In this document: piece after piece, positions 42,139 through 51,923 of the stretch
Layout of the letters: each line of letters begins with the position of its first letter
How positions within the stretch are numbered: the first letter of the stretch is position 1
Assembly: GCA_965221405.1 (NCBI GenBank)
Contig: CBDCSE010000002.1
Location: 2,294,001 to 2,358,000 of the forward strand
Direction of reading: 5' to 3'
Origin: JAPOUP01 sp965221405
GTDB lineage: Bacteria; Pseudomonadota; Alphaproteobacteria; Rhodobacterales; Rhodobacteraceae
DNA length: 64,000 bases
Translations under genes and position numbers: made by a program
The notes under the pieces: generated by a model
What the model was told of the DNA's origin: nothing
The model's input: the letters and a program-made list of their open reading frames with translations, nothing else
Databases searched by the model: none

Positions 42139-44338
42139 ATGCGGGCCGGTCTCCGCCACTCCGGTCCGCGGACGCCTGGCTGGCTGGCCGGGGCGCTCCG
42201 CTCCGGCGGCACGGGCCGTCACGCGCCGGGCCGCGGCCCGGTCGGGCGGACCGGCTGGCGCAACGCCCGGCGCGGGCCCTGCCTGTCGGCGGCGGCGAAG
42301 GCGCTGCCGGTCCTGGCGGGACGGCTGGGGCTGGAGCTTCCGCCGCCACGCGCCGTTCCCGACCCGGCCGCCGCGCCCTCCGTCCCGGACGGCGACATCC
42401 CCGGCACGGCGGTGGCCCGCCGTCTGGATGGCCCCGGCCCGGTCCCGCCCGGCCCGGTGGGCGGCGCGGCCGACCGGCGGCGGTGGGAGGCGATGGTGGA
42501 GCGTCGCCATCCCCTGGGATGGGCGCGCCCGCCCGGCGCCCGGGTCCGCCAGTGGATCCGCCCGGAGCGCCACGGCGTCCCCGGCGGGACCGGCTTCGGC
42601 CCGGCGGCCTGGAGGCTGGCGGCGCGGGACCGCTGGATCGGCTGGACCCCCGGGGCCCGCGCCGCCAGCACCGGGCGGGTGGTCCGCAGCCACCGGTTCC
42701 TCCCGCTGCCCGGCGTGCGGGTGTACGGCCTTGCGTCGGAGGTGCCGCCCATGGCCGCCGCGCGGGTGGCGGACGACCGGGAGGCCCGGTATCCGGTCCG
42801 TCCCGTGGCGTCCCGCACCCACGTCGGCCCGGAGCACTCCGGCCACGGCCATCACCGGGCGGGCTGGACCTGCGCCGGGCGCGGCAGCGGCCGCCGGGCG
42901 GCGGCGGGCACGGTGCGCGTCCTGGCGCCGGGGACGGCTGGCGCGGGGCGCTGCACAGGACAGGGCGGCGGCCGGTCGGGACGCCGGGCGGGGCCTGTGA
43001 CGGCGCGGACATCGACCGGGCGGAGCGCGGGTACGGGCGCTCCGCCCATGACCTTCGGGCGGATCCGCCGGCGCGTGACTGGCATGGGGCGGGCCTGGCT
43101 GGAGAACATGGGCGGGGAGCTGCCGGCCGTCCTGCCGGCGGAGGCCGCGAAAAGGGCCGCGTACCGGCTGCTGCCGGACCCGGGGGTGACCATGGAACAC
43201 ATTCCGGGGCCGCACTCCGGGGCGACCGCCGACCGCTGCCGCCGCGGGCCCCTCGTGCCGGGCATACAGGACACCACGACCCTGAACCATCCCAGCCTTG
43301 AGGCGACCGGGGGCCTTGCCGGTCCCGGCGGCGGCGGAAAGGGAAGCGTCGGCGTCCCCGCCCACGCCGGGCTGGCGGTGACGGCGGAGGGCCGCCCGCC
43401 GGGCCCGCGCGCCATGGACGCGGACCTGCGCGACGCCCCGGAGGACGGCAGCCGGCGCTGGACCGGGGGCCCCGGCCGCGCCCGGGAACCCGCGGCCGCC
43501 CGCGCGGACACGCGGGTGGTCTCCGTCCGCGGCCGCGGGGGCGGTTTCCGGCAGCTCCCCGACAGGGCGGCGGGGCGCGGCGACACGCCGCCGGCGCGGG
43601 CTGGCCGGTCGGCGAGGCGGCGGGTGCGGACGCCGGACGGCGGGGAGATGTGCCTGCGGGAGCGCGCCGCGGCCCTGCCCGCGCCCGCGGTGCCGGAGCC
43701 GGCGATCCCGGCCTCCGGAGGCCCGGGGGCCCGGAAGGGGCGCGTGGCCCGCCCGGGGATCCGGGCGGCGGAGGTCACGGTGATGCCGCCGGGGGAGGAG
43801 GAGGGGCGCGCGGAGCCGCCGCGCTGGCCGCCGCTGGCCTCCGGGCGGCCGCAGCCGGGCGTGGCGGACGCCGTGCACGCCGCGGAGGTGCCGGGCCGGT
43901 ACCGCGGAAGGTGGACCGTGGAGACCTGGTCCAGGACCCCAGGTCCGGCACCCGGATCAGGGACCGCGGGCCCGGCGCCGCCGACGGCCCGCGCGGGTGC
44001 CTCGCCTCCGGCGCCGTCACCGCCCGGCCCGCGTCGCCGACCTGGCCATGCCCGCGCGCGGGCGCCCGGAGACGCCCGCGACCGATGTCTGTCCGGAGGG
44101 GGACATTGACCTCCCGCACACCCTGCCGGGGCCCGGGGCCACAGGGAGGCCGTCCGGATGGAGGGAGACCGCGTCCCCACCGTCAGGGACCCCGTCACCG
44201 GCATCGGGCGCCCCGTCGGCGCCCACCCGTTGAGGCGGCAGCCGCCGCGCGGGGCCAGGAAGGTCTGGCAGGGACCCGGGAGGCTCAACCGGGCCATCCA
44301 GGTGCGTGACGCCCTCGGCGGGAGAAGGCGGATTTGAG
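42139..44338 (+). pseudogene. DUF4338 (DruA-like) / Tn5-type IS4 transposase relic
   Basis: One long frame (42139-44109) contains a DUF4338 domain (RRWEAMVERRHPLGW, AARDRWIGWTPGAR, RFLPLPGVRVYGLAS) and then a Tn5/IS50-like transposase (PAEAAKRAAYRLLPDP, VPGIQDTTTLNHPS, ADTRVVSVRGRGG, YRGRWTVETW). The expected C-terminus continues in other frames (RGRPETPATDVCPEGDIDLP, then REAVRMEGDRV to 44338), so several frameshifts have occurred. DUF4338 is the domain of DruA in the Druantia anti-phage system and also occurs fused to transposases. Composition is extremely G+C-rich and spurious long frames cover both strands. No terminal repeats were found with confidence. Confidence 0.65.
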
Positions 44339-44369
44339 ATTCACATACAGGTGTGGGCTGTTGCAAGGT

Positions 44370-44441
44370 CATGTCCCCGTCCTTCCGGAAACGGTCCGCC
44401 CGCCCAGGGCAAAGGCCCGTTTCCGGAAAGACAGGGACATG
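44370..44441. repeat. 25-bp inverted repeat forming hairpin over tnpA start
   Basis: Arms at 44370-44394 and 44417-44441 match in 23 of 25 positions, around a 22-nt loop; both contain TTCCGGAAACGG or its complement. The right arm ends in the ATG of the IS200-like gene, so the folded RNA would mask the start codon, as reported for IS200. Confidence 0.75.
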
Positions 44442-44795
44442 CAGTATGATCGCTCCGCGCACTGCGTCCATCACCACCGGTACCATATCGTCCGGGCGAG
44501 GAGGTACCGCCACAGGGTCCTGACCGGAGATCCGGGCCTTCGGGTGTGCGCCGTCCGCCGCCAGGTCCGCCGCGGGAACGGCGTTTCCATCCTGCATGGG
44601 GCGCTCCCGGGCGACCACGTGCATATGTTCGTGTCGGTCCTCCCAAAGGTCGCCATCTCCGGTCCCGTCCGCAGGACGGAAGGCCGTTCGTCCCACAGGA
44701 TCCGGCGCGGGTTCCCCGAAATCCGCAGGCGGTACCGGGGACGCCGGCTCCGGGGCCGGGGCCACTTCCCGGCAACAACCGGCGCCAGCCGGTAG
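44439..44795 (+). pseudogene. tnpA: IS200/IS605-type TnpA (HUH transposase), C-terminally truncated
   Basis: 118 codons with the IS200 TnpA pattern: CVHHHRYHIVRARRYRHRVL, the HUH motif GDHVHMFVSV, and SSHRIRRGFPEIRRRYRGRR. Normal TnpA continues past the ...GHFPATTG position into the helix bearing the nucleophilic Tyr; here a stop follows at once and no such Tyr is seen. It is therefore probably inactive. The upstream hairpin is typical of these elements. Confidence 0.7.
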
Positions 44796-45069
44796 TTATT
44801 CACTTACCTTCCATAAGGCGAACTTCAGCAAGTATGGTGTACTCGATGAGCCAAATTCGACCGCGTCTCAGGTCCCGATTCGCCGCCGCCGTGCGGGAAG
44901 TGGCGCACACATAGCGGCTGCCTCGTTCCGTTCCCGCGAACCGGTCGATTCGCCCGCTTAACCGTTGGGCAGGCGACCCTTGGCCGTGCGGGAACGGAAA
45001 TCCGCGTTGCGCCGCCGCGACCAAACGCGTTTAGCGTAGCACGCGCGTTCCGGAGCCAGATCGCCTCGG
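44796..45069. other. Intergenic with 11-bp inverted repeat
   Basis: No gene seen. Arms TCCGTTCCCGC (44927-44937) and GCGGGAACGGA (44988-44998) are perfectly complementary across a 50-nt spacer. The meaning is unknown. Confidence 0.45.
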
Positions 45070-45252
45070 CTAGAAATCAACGGCGATGCCCTTGCGCTCC
45101 CAATCCCCGTATCGCACGGGATCGGGGCCTTCACGGCCGCCCAACTCGGCCGGAGGCTGCCGCCCATCGCGTTTCCCGCGCCGCAGCTCGGCTTCCGCCA
45201 GCGCCCGCTGTGCGACGGCCGGAAGATCCGGGTTGATGCTGTCGTCCGCCAT
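45070..45252 (-). CDS. DUF1674 / SdhAF4-type succinate dehydrogenase assembly factor
   Basis: A 60-residue protein with the conserved C-terminal signature of DUF1674/SdhAF4: PPAELGGREGPDPVRYGDWE followed by KGIAVDF. Eukaryotic SDHAF4 binds flavinylated SdhA and helps it join SdhB. The bacterial members share the motif, and the same role is inferred. It is divergent from the rsmB-like gene, an arrangement common in Rhodobacterales. Confidence 0.9.
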   Translation of the reverse strand: MADDSINPDLPAVAQRALAEAELRRGKRDGRQPPAELGGREGPDPVRYGDWERKGIAVDF

Positions 45253-45300
45253 TTAAGCGCTCCTTGCCGGATTTCGGGTAAATGCTATAGAAGAGAGGCT

Positions 45301-46620
45301 TTGTCGGCAAGTACTGGACAGCGGATGGAAAAGCCCGGGATTGCCGCCCGTCGGACGGCGCTGTGGCTGTTAAGCAAGGTCACCGGGGAACGTCGGCCAT
45401 TGGCGGACCTGCTTCCCGAGGCGGTGGACCGGCTCGCGCCAAGGGAACGGGCGCACGCCCAGCGACTCGCCTGCGAGACACTGCGGTGGATGGACCGGGC
45501 TGACCGGATGCTTGGCCCGCATCTCAGGAGACGACCCAGGTTGAAAGTGCTCAACGCCTTGCGGCTCGGTGTCGTCGAGATGACGGTCTGTGCGGCACCG
45601 TCATATGGCGTTGTCGATACGCTGGTTTCGTTGATGCGGGAGCGCAGGATGACCGCCGGTGGGGCCGCCTTGGTCAACGCGGTACTTCGGCGTGTGGCCC
45701 GGGAACTCCACACATGGGAGACTCTTCCACTGCCGCGTATGCCCGGATGGCTGCGGCGGCGAATGATCAGCGCATACGGCGCATCTCGGGTTGCGGCGAT
45801 GGAACGGGCGCATAGCGCTGGAGCGCCGCTTGACATCACGCCGAAGGCCGGCGAGCCGGCTGAACTGGCGGCGAGGGTTGGCGGTTTTGTTCTGCCGACC
45901 GGCAGCGTACGTGTTCCCTCGGCAGGACAGGTTTCCGCGATGCCGGGTTATGGACGCGGGGATTGGTGGGTACAGGACGCATCCGCAGCGCTCCCGGCCA
46001 TGCTGCTGGCGGCGCGATCCGGTGAAAGGGTCCTGGACATGTGCGCCGCTCCCGGCGGAAAGACGATGCAGATGGCCGCAGCCGACGCGGATGTGACGGC
46101 AATTGACATTTCCGCTGAGCGTATGGCCCGGGTCAGGGAAAATTTGGCCAGAACCGGGCTGTCGGCACGTTTGGTTGTCTCCGATGCGTTGGCCTGGACC
46201 TCTGGCACCATTTTTGACGCGGTCCTTCTTGACGCGCCCTGCTCAGCTACGGGCACGATCCGCCGACACCCGGACGTGCTCCATGTCAGGGATGATTCCG
46301 GATTGGCCGACCTTCTGGAGCTGCAGGCGCTCCTGATCGATCGAGCGGCCATGCTGCTGCGGCCCGGTGGACGCCTGATCTACTGTACGTGCTCACTGCT
46401 TGAGGAGGAAGGGGAGACGCAGATCGAACGGGCACTTGACAGGAATGATGACCTCACGGCCGACCCGACGGCGTTCGGATCGTTGGAACCGGTTCTTTCT
46501 GGCTATATCGTCGGGTCAGGGCTTCGTTTTCGTCCCGATCATTGGGAAGATCTGGGCGGGATGGACGGGTTTTTCGTCGCACCTCTACGGAAGGCGTCCG
46601 CGCCCTCGTTTCGTCAATGA
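45301..46620 (+). CDS. rsmB: RsmB/NOP-family RNA m5C methyltransferase
   Basis: A SAM-dependent 5-methylcytosine RNA methyltransferase, 439 residues from TTG or 431 from the ATG at 45325 (MEKPGIAARR). AGAGAGG lies close to the TTG, while the ATG gives the more usual N-terminus. An N-terminal NusB-like domain (about 10-140) precedes the catalytic domain. SAM motif: LDMCAAPGGKTMQM. Catalytic cysteines: LLDAPCSATGTIRRHPD and LIYCTCSLL. The E. coli homologue methylates C967 of 16S rRNA. Confidence 0.9.
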   Translation: MSASTGQRMEKPGIAARRTALWLLSKVTGERRPLADLLPEAVDRLAPRERAHAQRLACETLRWMDRADRMLGPHLRRRPRLKVLNALRLGVVEMTVCAAPSYGVVDTLVSLMRERRMTAGGAALVNAVLRRVARELHTWETLPLPRMPGWLRRRMISAYGASRVAAMERAHSAGAPLDITPKAGEPAELAARVGGFVLPTGSVRVPSAGQVSAMPGYGRGDWWVQDASAALPAMLLAARSGERVLDMCAAPGGKTMQMAAADADVTAIDISAERMARVRENLARTGLSARLVVSDALAWTSGTIFDAVLLDAPCSATGTIRRHPDVLHVRDDSGLADLLELQALLIDRAAMLLRPGGRLIYCTCSLLEEEGETQIERALDRNDDLTADPTAFGSLEPVLSGYIVGSGLRFRPDHWEDLGGMDGFFVAPLRKASAPSFRQ

Positions 46621-46693
46621 CAGGCGGTTGCGGAAACTTTATGCTCACTTCAGCACGGAATTTATCTTGGTAGGGTCAGACAGGGCAGTTCGC

Positions 46694-48436
46694 GTGTCAC
46701 GAAACGAATCCGTCGAAGGACTCCTGGGCCGACTGATGAACCGGTATCATGCGCGACGTGCCTACCGCGAGTCATCAATGCCTTCGTTCACTCTCTCGCC
46801 GGCACCCCTCATGATCGGCCGACTCGCGCGGGGACGGCAGATCTGCGCCGGAAAGTTTCTGTTCGCCGGTAATGTGGTTGATGCCCCCGATCGAATGATC
46901 TGGGACATAGAGAGCCCGGACGCCGCGTTCGAACGCGAACTCCACCGCTTTGTCTGGCTTGATGACCTTGCCGCAGTCGGTGGAAACGAGATCTGGAACC
47001 GGGCGCGGTTATGGATATCGGAGTGGATCAGGAGGTTCGGGAAAGGAGCCGGGCCCGGATGGTCACCGGAACTGACCGGGCAGCGACTGATCCGTTGGAT
47101 CAACCATTCAACATTCCTGTTGGATGCCGGTGACGAACGGTGGTCCGAAGCGTTCAGGCGTTCGCTCGGGCATCAGATCGGGCTCCTGTCAAATCGTTGG
47201 CAAAGGATACCGCAGGGGTTTTCCCGCCTTGAGACGCTCACTGCCCTTGTCCAGGCGAACCTCGTTCTGGCCGGAACCCAAGGTGACGCGGAATATGCGA
47301 TAACCGCCTTCGTGCGGGAAATCGATCGTGAAATAAATCCCGAAGGAGAAATCCCGACCCGTAATCCGGAGGAACTGCTTGACGTTCTGTTACTGCTTGT
47401 CTGGACCCGGTCGATTTTCACCGATGCGGCGAGGAGCCCTCCCGCTCCGATTGTCGACGCCATCGAGCGGATCGCGCCGGCGCTAAGGACGTTACGGCAC
47501 TCCGACGGCGCTCTTGCACGATTCCATGGGGGCGGGCGTGGCATAGAGGGGCGGCTTGACTATGCGTTGGCGAATTCCGGAGCGCGGCGTCTTGATCGGC
47601 CCGGGTCGGCGATGGGGTTTGCGCGACTTTCTGCGGGCAGGACCACCTTGATCATGGATGCGGCACCGCCACCGACCGTGAGCGGGGCCATTGGCCATGC
47701 GTCCACTCTGGCGTTCGAGATGACTCTGGGTCGTCGCCCCATGGTCATTAGCTGCGGGTCAGGCGTGCAGTTTGGCGCGGGATGGGCGAGAGCAGGAAGA
47801 ACCACGGCGTTGCATTCGGCTCTCGAGGTCGATTTAAGCCCGCCTTCATCCTTCGTTGGGGGGCGCAGACGGAGCGCGGCGCGGAAATCACCGATCGCCG
47901 CACCCACGGATGTGCGGGTGCGGCGATTTTCCGACGCGAGTGGAAAGGGTATTCACGCCTCCCATGACGGCTACCTGCTGACGCATGGGTTGATCCATGT
48001 CCGGGCGGTTGGACTTGCATCCGACGGCGGAAGTCTGACCGGCGATGACACACTTACCGCGGCTTCGGAAAACGAAGTGCGGCGTTTCGAGAGGATCAGG
48101 GATCGGATGGGACGTTCAGGCATTCCGTTCAGCATTCGTTTCCACATGCACCCTGACGTTGCCGTTCAGGTTGAACACGGCCAAAACAACGTGACACTGC
48201 GCCTTGGAAACGGCGAGATCTGGATCTTCCGGTACGAGGGCGAGGCGACGATGCTGCTGCAGCCCAGCGTATATCTTGAACAGGGGCGGCTGGCACCGCG
48301 GGAGACGAGCCAGATCGTTCTTTCCGCCCACGCCATGGCGCATATGACACATGTTCGCTGGAAGTTTGAGAGGGCAGTGGAATCGCCGATTAACATTCGC
48401 GACCTGGCGCGTGAAGACATCCAAATCTCTCGCTGA
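46694..48436 (+). CDS. Heparinase II/III-family protein
   Basis: About 580 residues with an N-terminal alpha-toroid domain and a C-terminal heparinase II/III beta domain. Signature stretches are GRQICAGKFLFAGNVVDAP, WDIESPDAAFERELHRFVWLDDLAAVG, TGQRLIRWINHSTFLLD, RFHGGGRGIEG and DGYLLTHGLIHVR. The GTG at 46694 (VSRNESVEGLLGRLMNRYHARRAY) fits the family N-terminus; no ATG is well placed. The gene sits between rsmB and purH in many Rhodobacterales. The substrate, probably an acidic polysaccharide, is unproven. Confidence 0.85.
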   Translation: MSRNESVEGLLGRLMNRYHARRAYRESSMPSFTLSPAPLMIGRLARGRQICAGKFLFAGNVVDAPDRMIWDIESPDAAFERELHRFVWLDDLAAVGGNEIWNRARLWISEWIRRFGKGAGPGWSPELTGQRLIRWINHSTFLLDAGDERWSEAFRRSLGHQIGLLSNRWQRIPQGFSRLETLTALVQANLVLAGTQGDAEYAITAFVREIDREINPEGEIPTRNPEELLDVLLLLVWTRSIFTDAARSPPAPIVDAIERIAPALRTLRHSDGALARFHGGGRGIEGRLDYALANSGARRLDRPGSAMGFARLSAGRTTLIMDAAPPPTVSGAIGHASTLAFEMTLGRRPMVISCGSGVQFGAGWARAGRTTALHSALEVDLSPPSSFVGGRRRSAARKSPIAAPTDVRVRRFSDASGKGIHASHDGYLLTHGLIHVRAVGLASDGGSLTGDDTLTAASENEVRRFERIRDRMGRSGIPFSIRFHMHPDVAVQVEHGQNNVTLRLGNGEIWIFRYEGEATMLLQPSVYLEQGRLAPRETSQIVLSAHAMAHMTHVRWKFERAVESPINIRDLAREDIQISR

Positions 48437-48459
48437 TCCGACAACTGGAATCGTGCCCT

Positions 48460-50046
48460 ATGCCTGATCCGATACCGATGCGCCGTGCGCTGCTTTCCGT
48501 TTCCGACAAGACAGGTCTGGTTGAATTCGCGACATCCCTCGCCGAGCGCGGCGTGGAGCTTCTTTCGACGGGAGGGTCGGCGGAGACCCTTGGAACAGCA
48601 GGTCTTGAGGTGACGGAAATCTCTGACCTGACCGGTTTCCCGGAGATGATGGACGGTCGCGTCAAGACGCTTCACCCGGTTGTGCATGGGGGTTTGCTGG
48701 CCCTGCGGGATAACGCCGACCATATGGCCGCCTCAAAACAGTATCGCATCGACCCCATCGATCTGCTCGTGGTCAATCTTTATCCATTCGAGGAGACTGT
48801 CGTGAGAGGTGCGCCATGGGACGAATGCATCGAGAACATCGATATCGGCGGCCCGGCGATGATTCGGGCGGCTGCGAAGAATCACGCGTTCGTTACGGTA
48901 GTGGTGGACATCGGGGATTACGACAGTGTGCTTGCGGAGCTTGCGGCGCATGGTGGAGCGACCGGCATTGGATTCCGTAGGAAACTGGCGCAGCGCGCCT
49001 TCGCGCGCACCGCCGTCTATGACGCTGCGGTATCCAACTGGATGGCGGAGGTAGACGGAAACACCCCGCGCCGCCACGCCTTTGCCGGAACGCTTGTACA
49101 GAAACTGCGGTACGGAGAGAATCCGCATCAGACAGCGGCTTTCTACTCCGACGGCTCGATCAGGCCTGGCGTCGCGACGGCCGTTCAGCATCAGGGTGTG
49201 GAGCTCAGCTATAACAATATCAATGACACTAATTCCGCCTACGAGCTTGTAAGCGAGTTTCCCCCTGAGGAAGGCTCCGCCTGCGTAATAGTTAAGCACG
49301 CCAATCCCTGTAGTGTCGCCCGCGGAAGCAATCCACGCGACGCCTACATACGTGCGTTCGACTGTGACCGAACGAGTGCGTTTGGGGGAATCGTCGCTCT
49401 TAACCAGCCTCTAGACGAGGAGACCGCGGAAGCCGTCTGTGACTCTTTCACCGAAGTGATCATCGCACCTGATGCCGATGCAGCCTCCAAGAGGGTATTG
49501 GCGAAGCGCGGGAAACTGCGTCTGCTGACAGCGGGTGGTCTGGCGGATCCTGACGACCGTGCGGCTTCGTTTCGCCAGGTTTCCGGTGGGTTTTTGGTTC
49601 AGGACAGGGACTGGGGCCGTATTGCGCCAGCCGACCTCAGGGTTGTAACCAAGAGAAAACCGACGGAGCCGGAAGTCGCGGATCTGATGTTCGCCTGGAT
49701 TGTCGCTAAACACGTCAAGTCGAACGCGATCGTTTACGCGAGGGACGGCGCGACCGTGGGAATCGGCGCCGGTCAAATGAGCCGTGTCGACAGTTCAGCC
49801 GTCGCCGCACTGAAAGCCAGGCGCATGACGGTCGAGCTTGGTCTATCCGAAAGCGCGGCCGAAGGTTCGGTTGTCGCGTCCGATGCCTTCTTCCCTTTTC
49901 CTGACGGTCTGCTTGCCGCGGCGCGGGTAGGGGCGAGGGCGGTGATCCAGCCCGGTGGCTCGGTGCGCGATGAGGAGGTGATCGCGGCGGCTGACGAGGC
50001 CGGACTGGCTATGGTCTTCACCGGAATGCGGCATTTCCGGCATTGA
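48460..50046 (+). CDS. purH: Bifunctional AICAR transformylase / IMP cyclohydrolase
   Basis: A 528-residue enzyme for the last two steps of purine synthesis. The N-terminal MGS-like cyclohydrolase domain (1-200) starts RRALLSVSDKTGLVEFA and has GGSAETLGTAGLEVTEIS and DGRVKTLHPVVHGG. The transformylase domain has LRYGENPHQTAAFY, YNNINDTNSAYEL and the catalytic IVKHANPCSVARG (Lys-His). The C-terminus AMVFTGMRHFRH is canonical. It is 23 bp after the heparinase gene and 7 bp before lspA. Confidence 0.97.
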   Translation: MPDPIPMRRALLSVSDKTGLVEFATSLAERGVELLSTGGSAETLGTAGLEVTEISDLTGFPEMMDGRVKTLHPVVHGGLLALRDNADHMAASKQYRIDPIDLLVVNLYPFEETVVRGAPWDECIENIDIGGPAMIRAAAKNHAFVTVVVDIGDYDSVLAELAAHGGATGIGFRRKLAQRAFARTAVYDAAVSNWMAEVDGNTPRRHAFAGTLVQKLRYGENPHQTAAFYSDGSIRPGVATAVQHQGVELSYNNINDTNSAYELVSEFPPEEGSACVIVKHANPCSVARGSNPRDAYIRAFDCDRTSAFGGIVALNQPLDEETAEAVCDSFTEVIIAPDADAASKRVLAKRGKLRLLTAGGLADPDDRAASFRQVSGGFLVQDRDWGRIAPADLRVVTKRKPTEPEVADLMFAWIVAKHVKSNAIVYARDGATVGIGAGQMSRVDSSAVAALKARRMTVELGLSESAAEGSVVASDAFFPFPDGLLAAARVGARAVIQPGGSVRDEEVIAAADEAGLAMVFTGMRHFRH

Positions 50047-50053
50047 GCTTGCC

Positions 50054-50524
50054 ATGTTGCGTATGTATCTGACCGCAGCGTTCGTATTCGTGCTCGACCG
50101 GATCAGTAAATGGTTCGTGCTGAACGTGATTGATCTGCCCTCCATGGGCGACATTGATGTTCTGCCGCCGGTCTTGAACCTGCGCATGGCCTGGAACTTT
50201 GGCGTGAATTTCGGATTGTTGGCGGATGACGGCGCATTTGTGCGCTGGCTTCTCATAGCCGTGGCTTTGGCGATCACTCTGGCTGTCGCGTTCTGGATGC
50301 GCAGTGAGCGGGGTGCCGCGGCACGGATATCGGCGGGCGTCCTGATCGGGGGTGCGCTCGGCAATGTATTTGACCGGATCGTTTATGGTGCCGTGGCGGA
50401 TTTCCTGAACATGTCTTGTTGTGGAATCGATAATCCCTACTCTTTCAACGTCGCCGACGTAGCCATTTTCATTGGCGCGGTCGGCGTGATCCTGTCGACG
50501 GGAAATGGCGCAAAGTCCTCGTGA
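50054..50524 (+). CDS. lspA: Lipoprotein signal peptidase (signal peptidase II)
   Basis: A 156-residue inner-membrane aspartyl protease with four transmembrane helices, which removes signal peptides from prolipoproteins. Catalytic Asp motifs are GALGNVFDRIVYGAVADFL and SFNVADVAIFIG. N-terminal ...FVLDRISKWFVL and MAWNFGVNFGL are conserved blocks. It starts 7 bp after purH, so it is co-transcribed, and serves lipoproteins such as the DUF3035 protein just downstream and the TbpB-like one at 26.6 kb. Confidence 0.95.
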   Translation: MLRMYLTAAFVFVLDRISKWFVLNVIDLPSMGDIDVLPPVLNLRMAWNFGVNFGLLADDGAFVRWLLIAVALAITLAVAFWMRSERGAAARISAGVLIGGALGNVFDRIVYGAVADFLNMSCCGIDNPYSFNVADVAIFIGAVGVILSTGNGAKSS

Positions 50525-50578
50525 CGGACGCGATCGGATGGGTTAAGCATGGTACGGGCAACGGCTTGGGAGCGTGAT

Positions 50579-51118
50579 ATGCGATCGGTTTCCGCAAGGA
50601 TTGTTACCGCTTTACTGGTGGCGGGTTCCCTTGCCTCATGCGGTCGGGACGATGCGCCGCAACTGATGAGTTCCCTGTCAGCGAATTCGGGCCCGGATGA
50701 GTTTGGCATTCTGCCCAACAAACCTCTTCAGGAACCGGCGAGCTATTCCGAACTGCCTCCACCCACTCCATTCGGGGGCAACCGGGCGGATGCATCGCCC
50801 ATTGCGGATGCCGTCGTTCTTCTGGGCGGCAATCCCGCGGCGGTAACGCTTGGCGAGATTCCTTCCTCCGATCGACAACTGGTCCGCTATACCGAACGTT
50901 ATGGTCTGCGGGACGGTATCCGCTCAGAGCTTGCGGCTGAGGATCTTGAGTACCGCGGCAATAACCGTGGCCGCGTTCTTGAGCGGCTGTTCGATGTTAA
51001 CGTCTATTTCCGTGCATACGAACATATGTCACTCGACCAATATGCCGAAGTTGAGCGTTTCCGGGCAATGGGGGTGCGCACACCTGCCCCTCCGCCGGGG
51101 TCAGAGGGGGAAGAATAG
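50579..51118 (+). CDS. DUF3035 lipoprotein
   Basis: A 179-residue predicted lipoprotein. Signal peptide MRSVSARIVTALLVAGSLASC with lipobox GSLASC, then the DUF3035 pattern GPDEFGILPNKPLQEPASYSELPPPTP and ...GGNPAAVTL. The start at 50579 puts the signal peptide directly at the N-terminus; an upstream ATG would add ten residues. Typically found after lspA and before two M16 peptidase genes in this group of bacteria. The function is unknown. Confidence 0.85.
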   Translation: MRSVSARIVTALLVAGSLASCGRDDAPQLMSSLSANSGPDEFGILPNKPLQEPASYSELPPPTPFGGNRADASPIADAVVLLGGNPAAVTLGEIPSSDRQLVRYTERYGLRDGIRSELAAEDLEYRGNNRGRVLERLFDVNVYFRAYEHMSLDQYAEVERFRAMGVRTPAPPPGSEGEE

Positions 51119-51238
51119 GACTTCGGGTCCGGCGCACGCGGTTTGGTTCTTCGGGGTTGCCGGTGGCGGGCGACGGATTGAAAACCTGCACCAGGTGTCA
51201 TAAAGAAGACATGAAGGCGGATTTGCGCGAGGGTCGGT

Positions 51239-51625
51239 TTGAGGACGTTCAAGACCAAGGCGTTCGCGCGTTTCGCAGATCGCGAGCGGCTTTAGGACGC
51301 GGCGCTGTGCGCGGCCTTGCGACGGGCCCGGAGTGGCTTGATTGACGCCGGTCTCGGCGGTGGCGTGATCAAGCAGCGGATCGCCCGCAGGGGGGGTCGG
51401 CCGTTCCGGTGGGTTCCGCACGATCCTGCTTTTGCGCCGAGAGGAACTGGCGTTCTTTGTCCACGGCTTCGCCAAGAGCGACCGGGACAACCTTCGGCGC
51501 AAGGAACTCTCGGGCCTGCGGAAGCTGGCTGAGACGGGTATCTGGCGCTGGACGCCGCGGGCCTGGTGGCCGTGCGGGCGGCGGGAGCGATAATCGAGGT
51601 GGAATGCAATGACATAGCAGTATGA
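51239..51625 (+). pseudogene. RelE/ParE-superfamily toxin, multiply disrupted
   Basis: Fragments in register with a HigB/RelE-like toxin. RTFKTKAFARFADRERL ends at a TAG; DAALCAALRRARSGLIDAGLGGG and VIKQRIARRGG follow. After a frameshift comes GRSGGFRTILLLRREELAFFVHG and FAKSDRDNLRRKELSGL. After a second shift come YLALDAAGLVAVRAAGAIIEVE and the stop. At least one nonsense and two frameshift changes make it dead. The first codon would be a TTG. Confidence 0.7.
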
Positions 51626-51923
51626 GAGCGAGGTTCTGGCGTCGGTGCATGAGGCGGCGCTCGGTCTGGCCGAGGCGGGCCTGATGCCCCGAACAATACG
51701 CAGGTTCGACGAGCTGTGCCTGAGGCCCGTCAGGGAGATGACGCCCGAGGACATCCGGGTGCGCCACCTGCGTGAGCGTGCGAGCCAGGCGGTGTTTGTG
51801 CACCATCCCAACGTGACGACGGGCCTGGTGAGACAGTGCGAGCGCGGCGAGAAGCGTCCGCGGGGACCATCGCTGAAGCTACTGACGCTAGTGGCTCGGA
51901 ACGGTCTTGGTGCCGTTGCCTGA
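51609..51923 (+). pseudogene. HTH antitoxin of the dead toxin pair, nonsense at codon 3
   Basis: A 104-residue-equivalent frame overlapping the toxin 3' end. ATG ACA TAG stops at codon 3. Beyond it an intact HigA-like antitoxin follows: EVLASVHEAALGLAEAGL, then a helix-turn-helix ASQAVFVHHPNVTTGLVRQCERG and KRPRGPSLKLLTLVARNG. Re-initiation downstream cannot be excluded, but no good site is present. Confidence 0.7.

Noticed and set aside
42059..44765. Long open frames on both strands across 42-44.8 kb
   Set aside because: They are a by-product of the very high G+C content. Only the plus-strand frame at 42139-44109 and the short tnpA frame show family motifs.
51369..51806. Minus-strand frame over the dead toxin
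   Set aside because: The plus-strand fragments match RelE-like and HTH antitoxin sequence in order; the antisense frame has no motifs.
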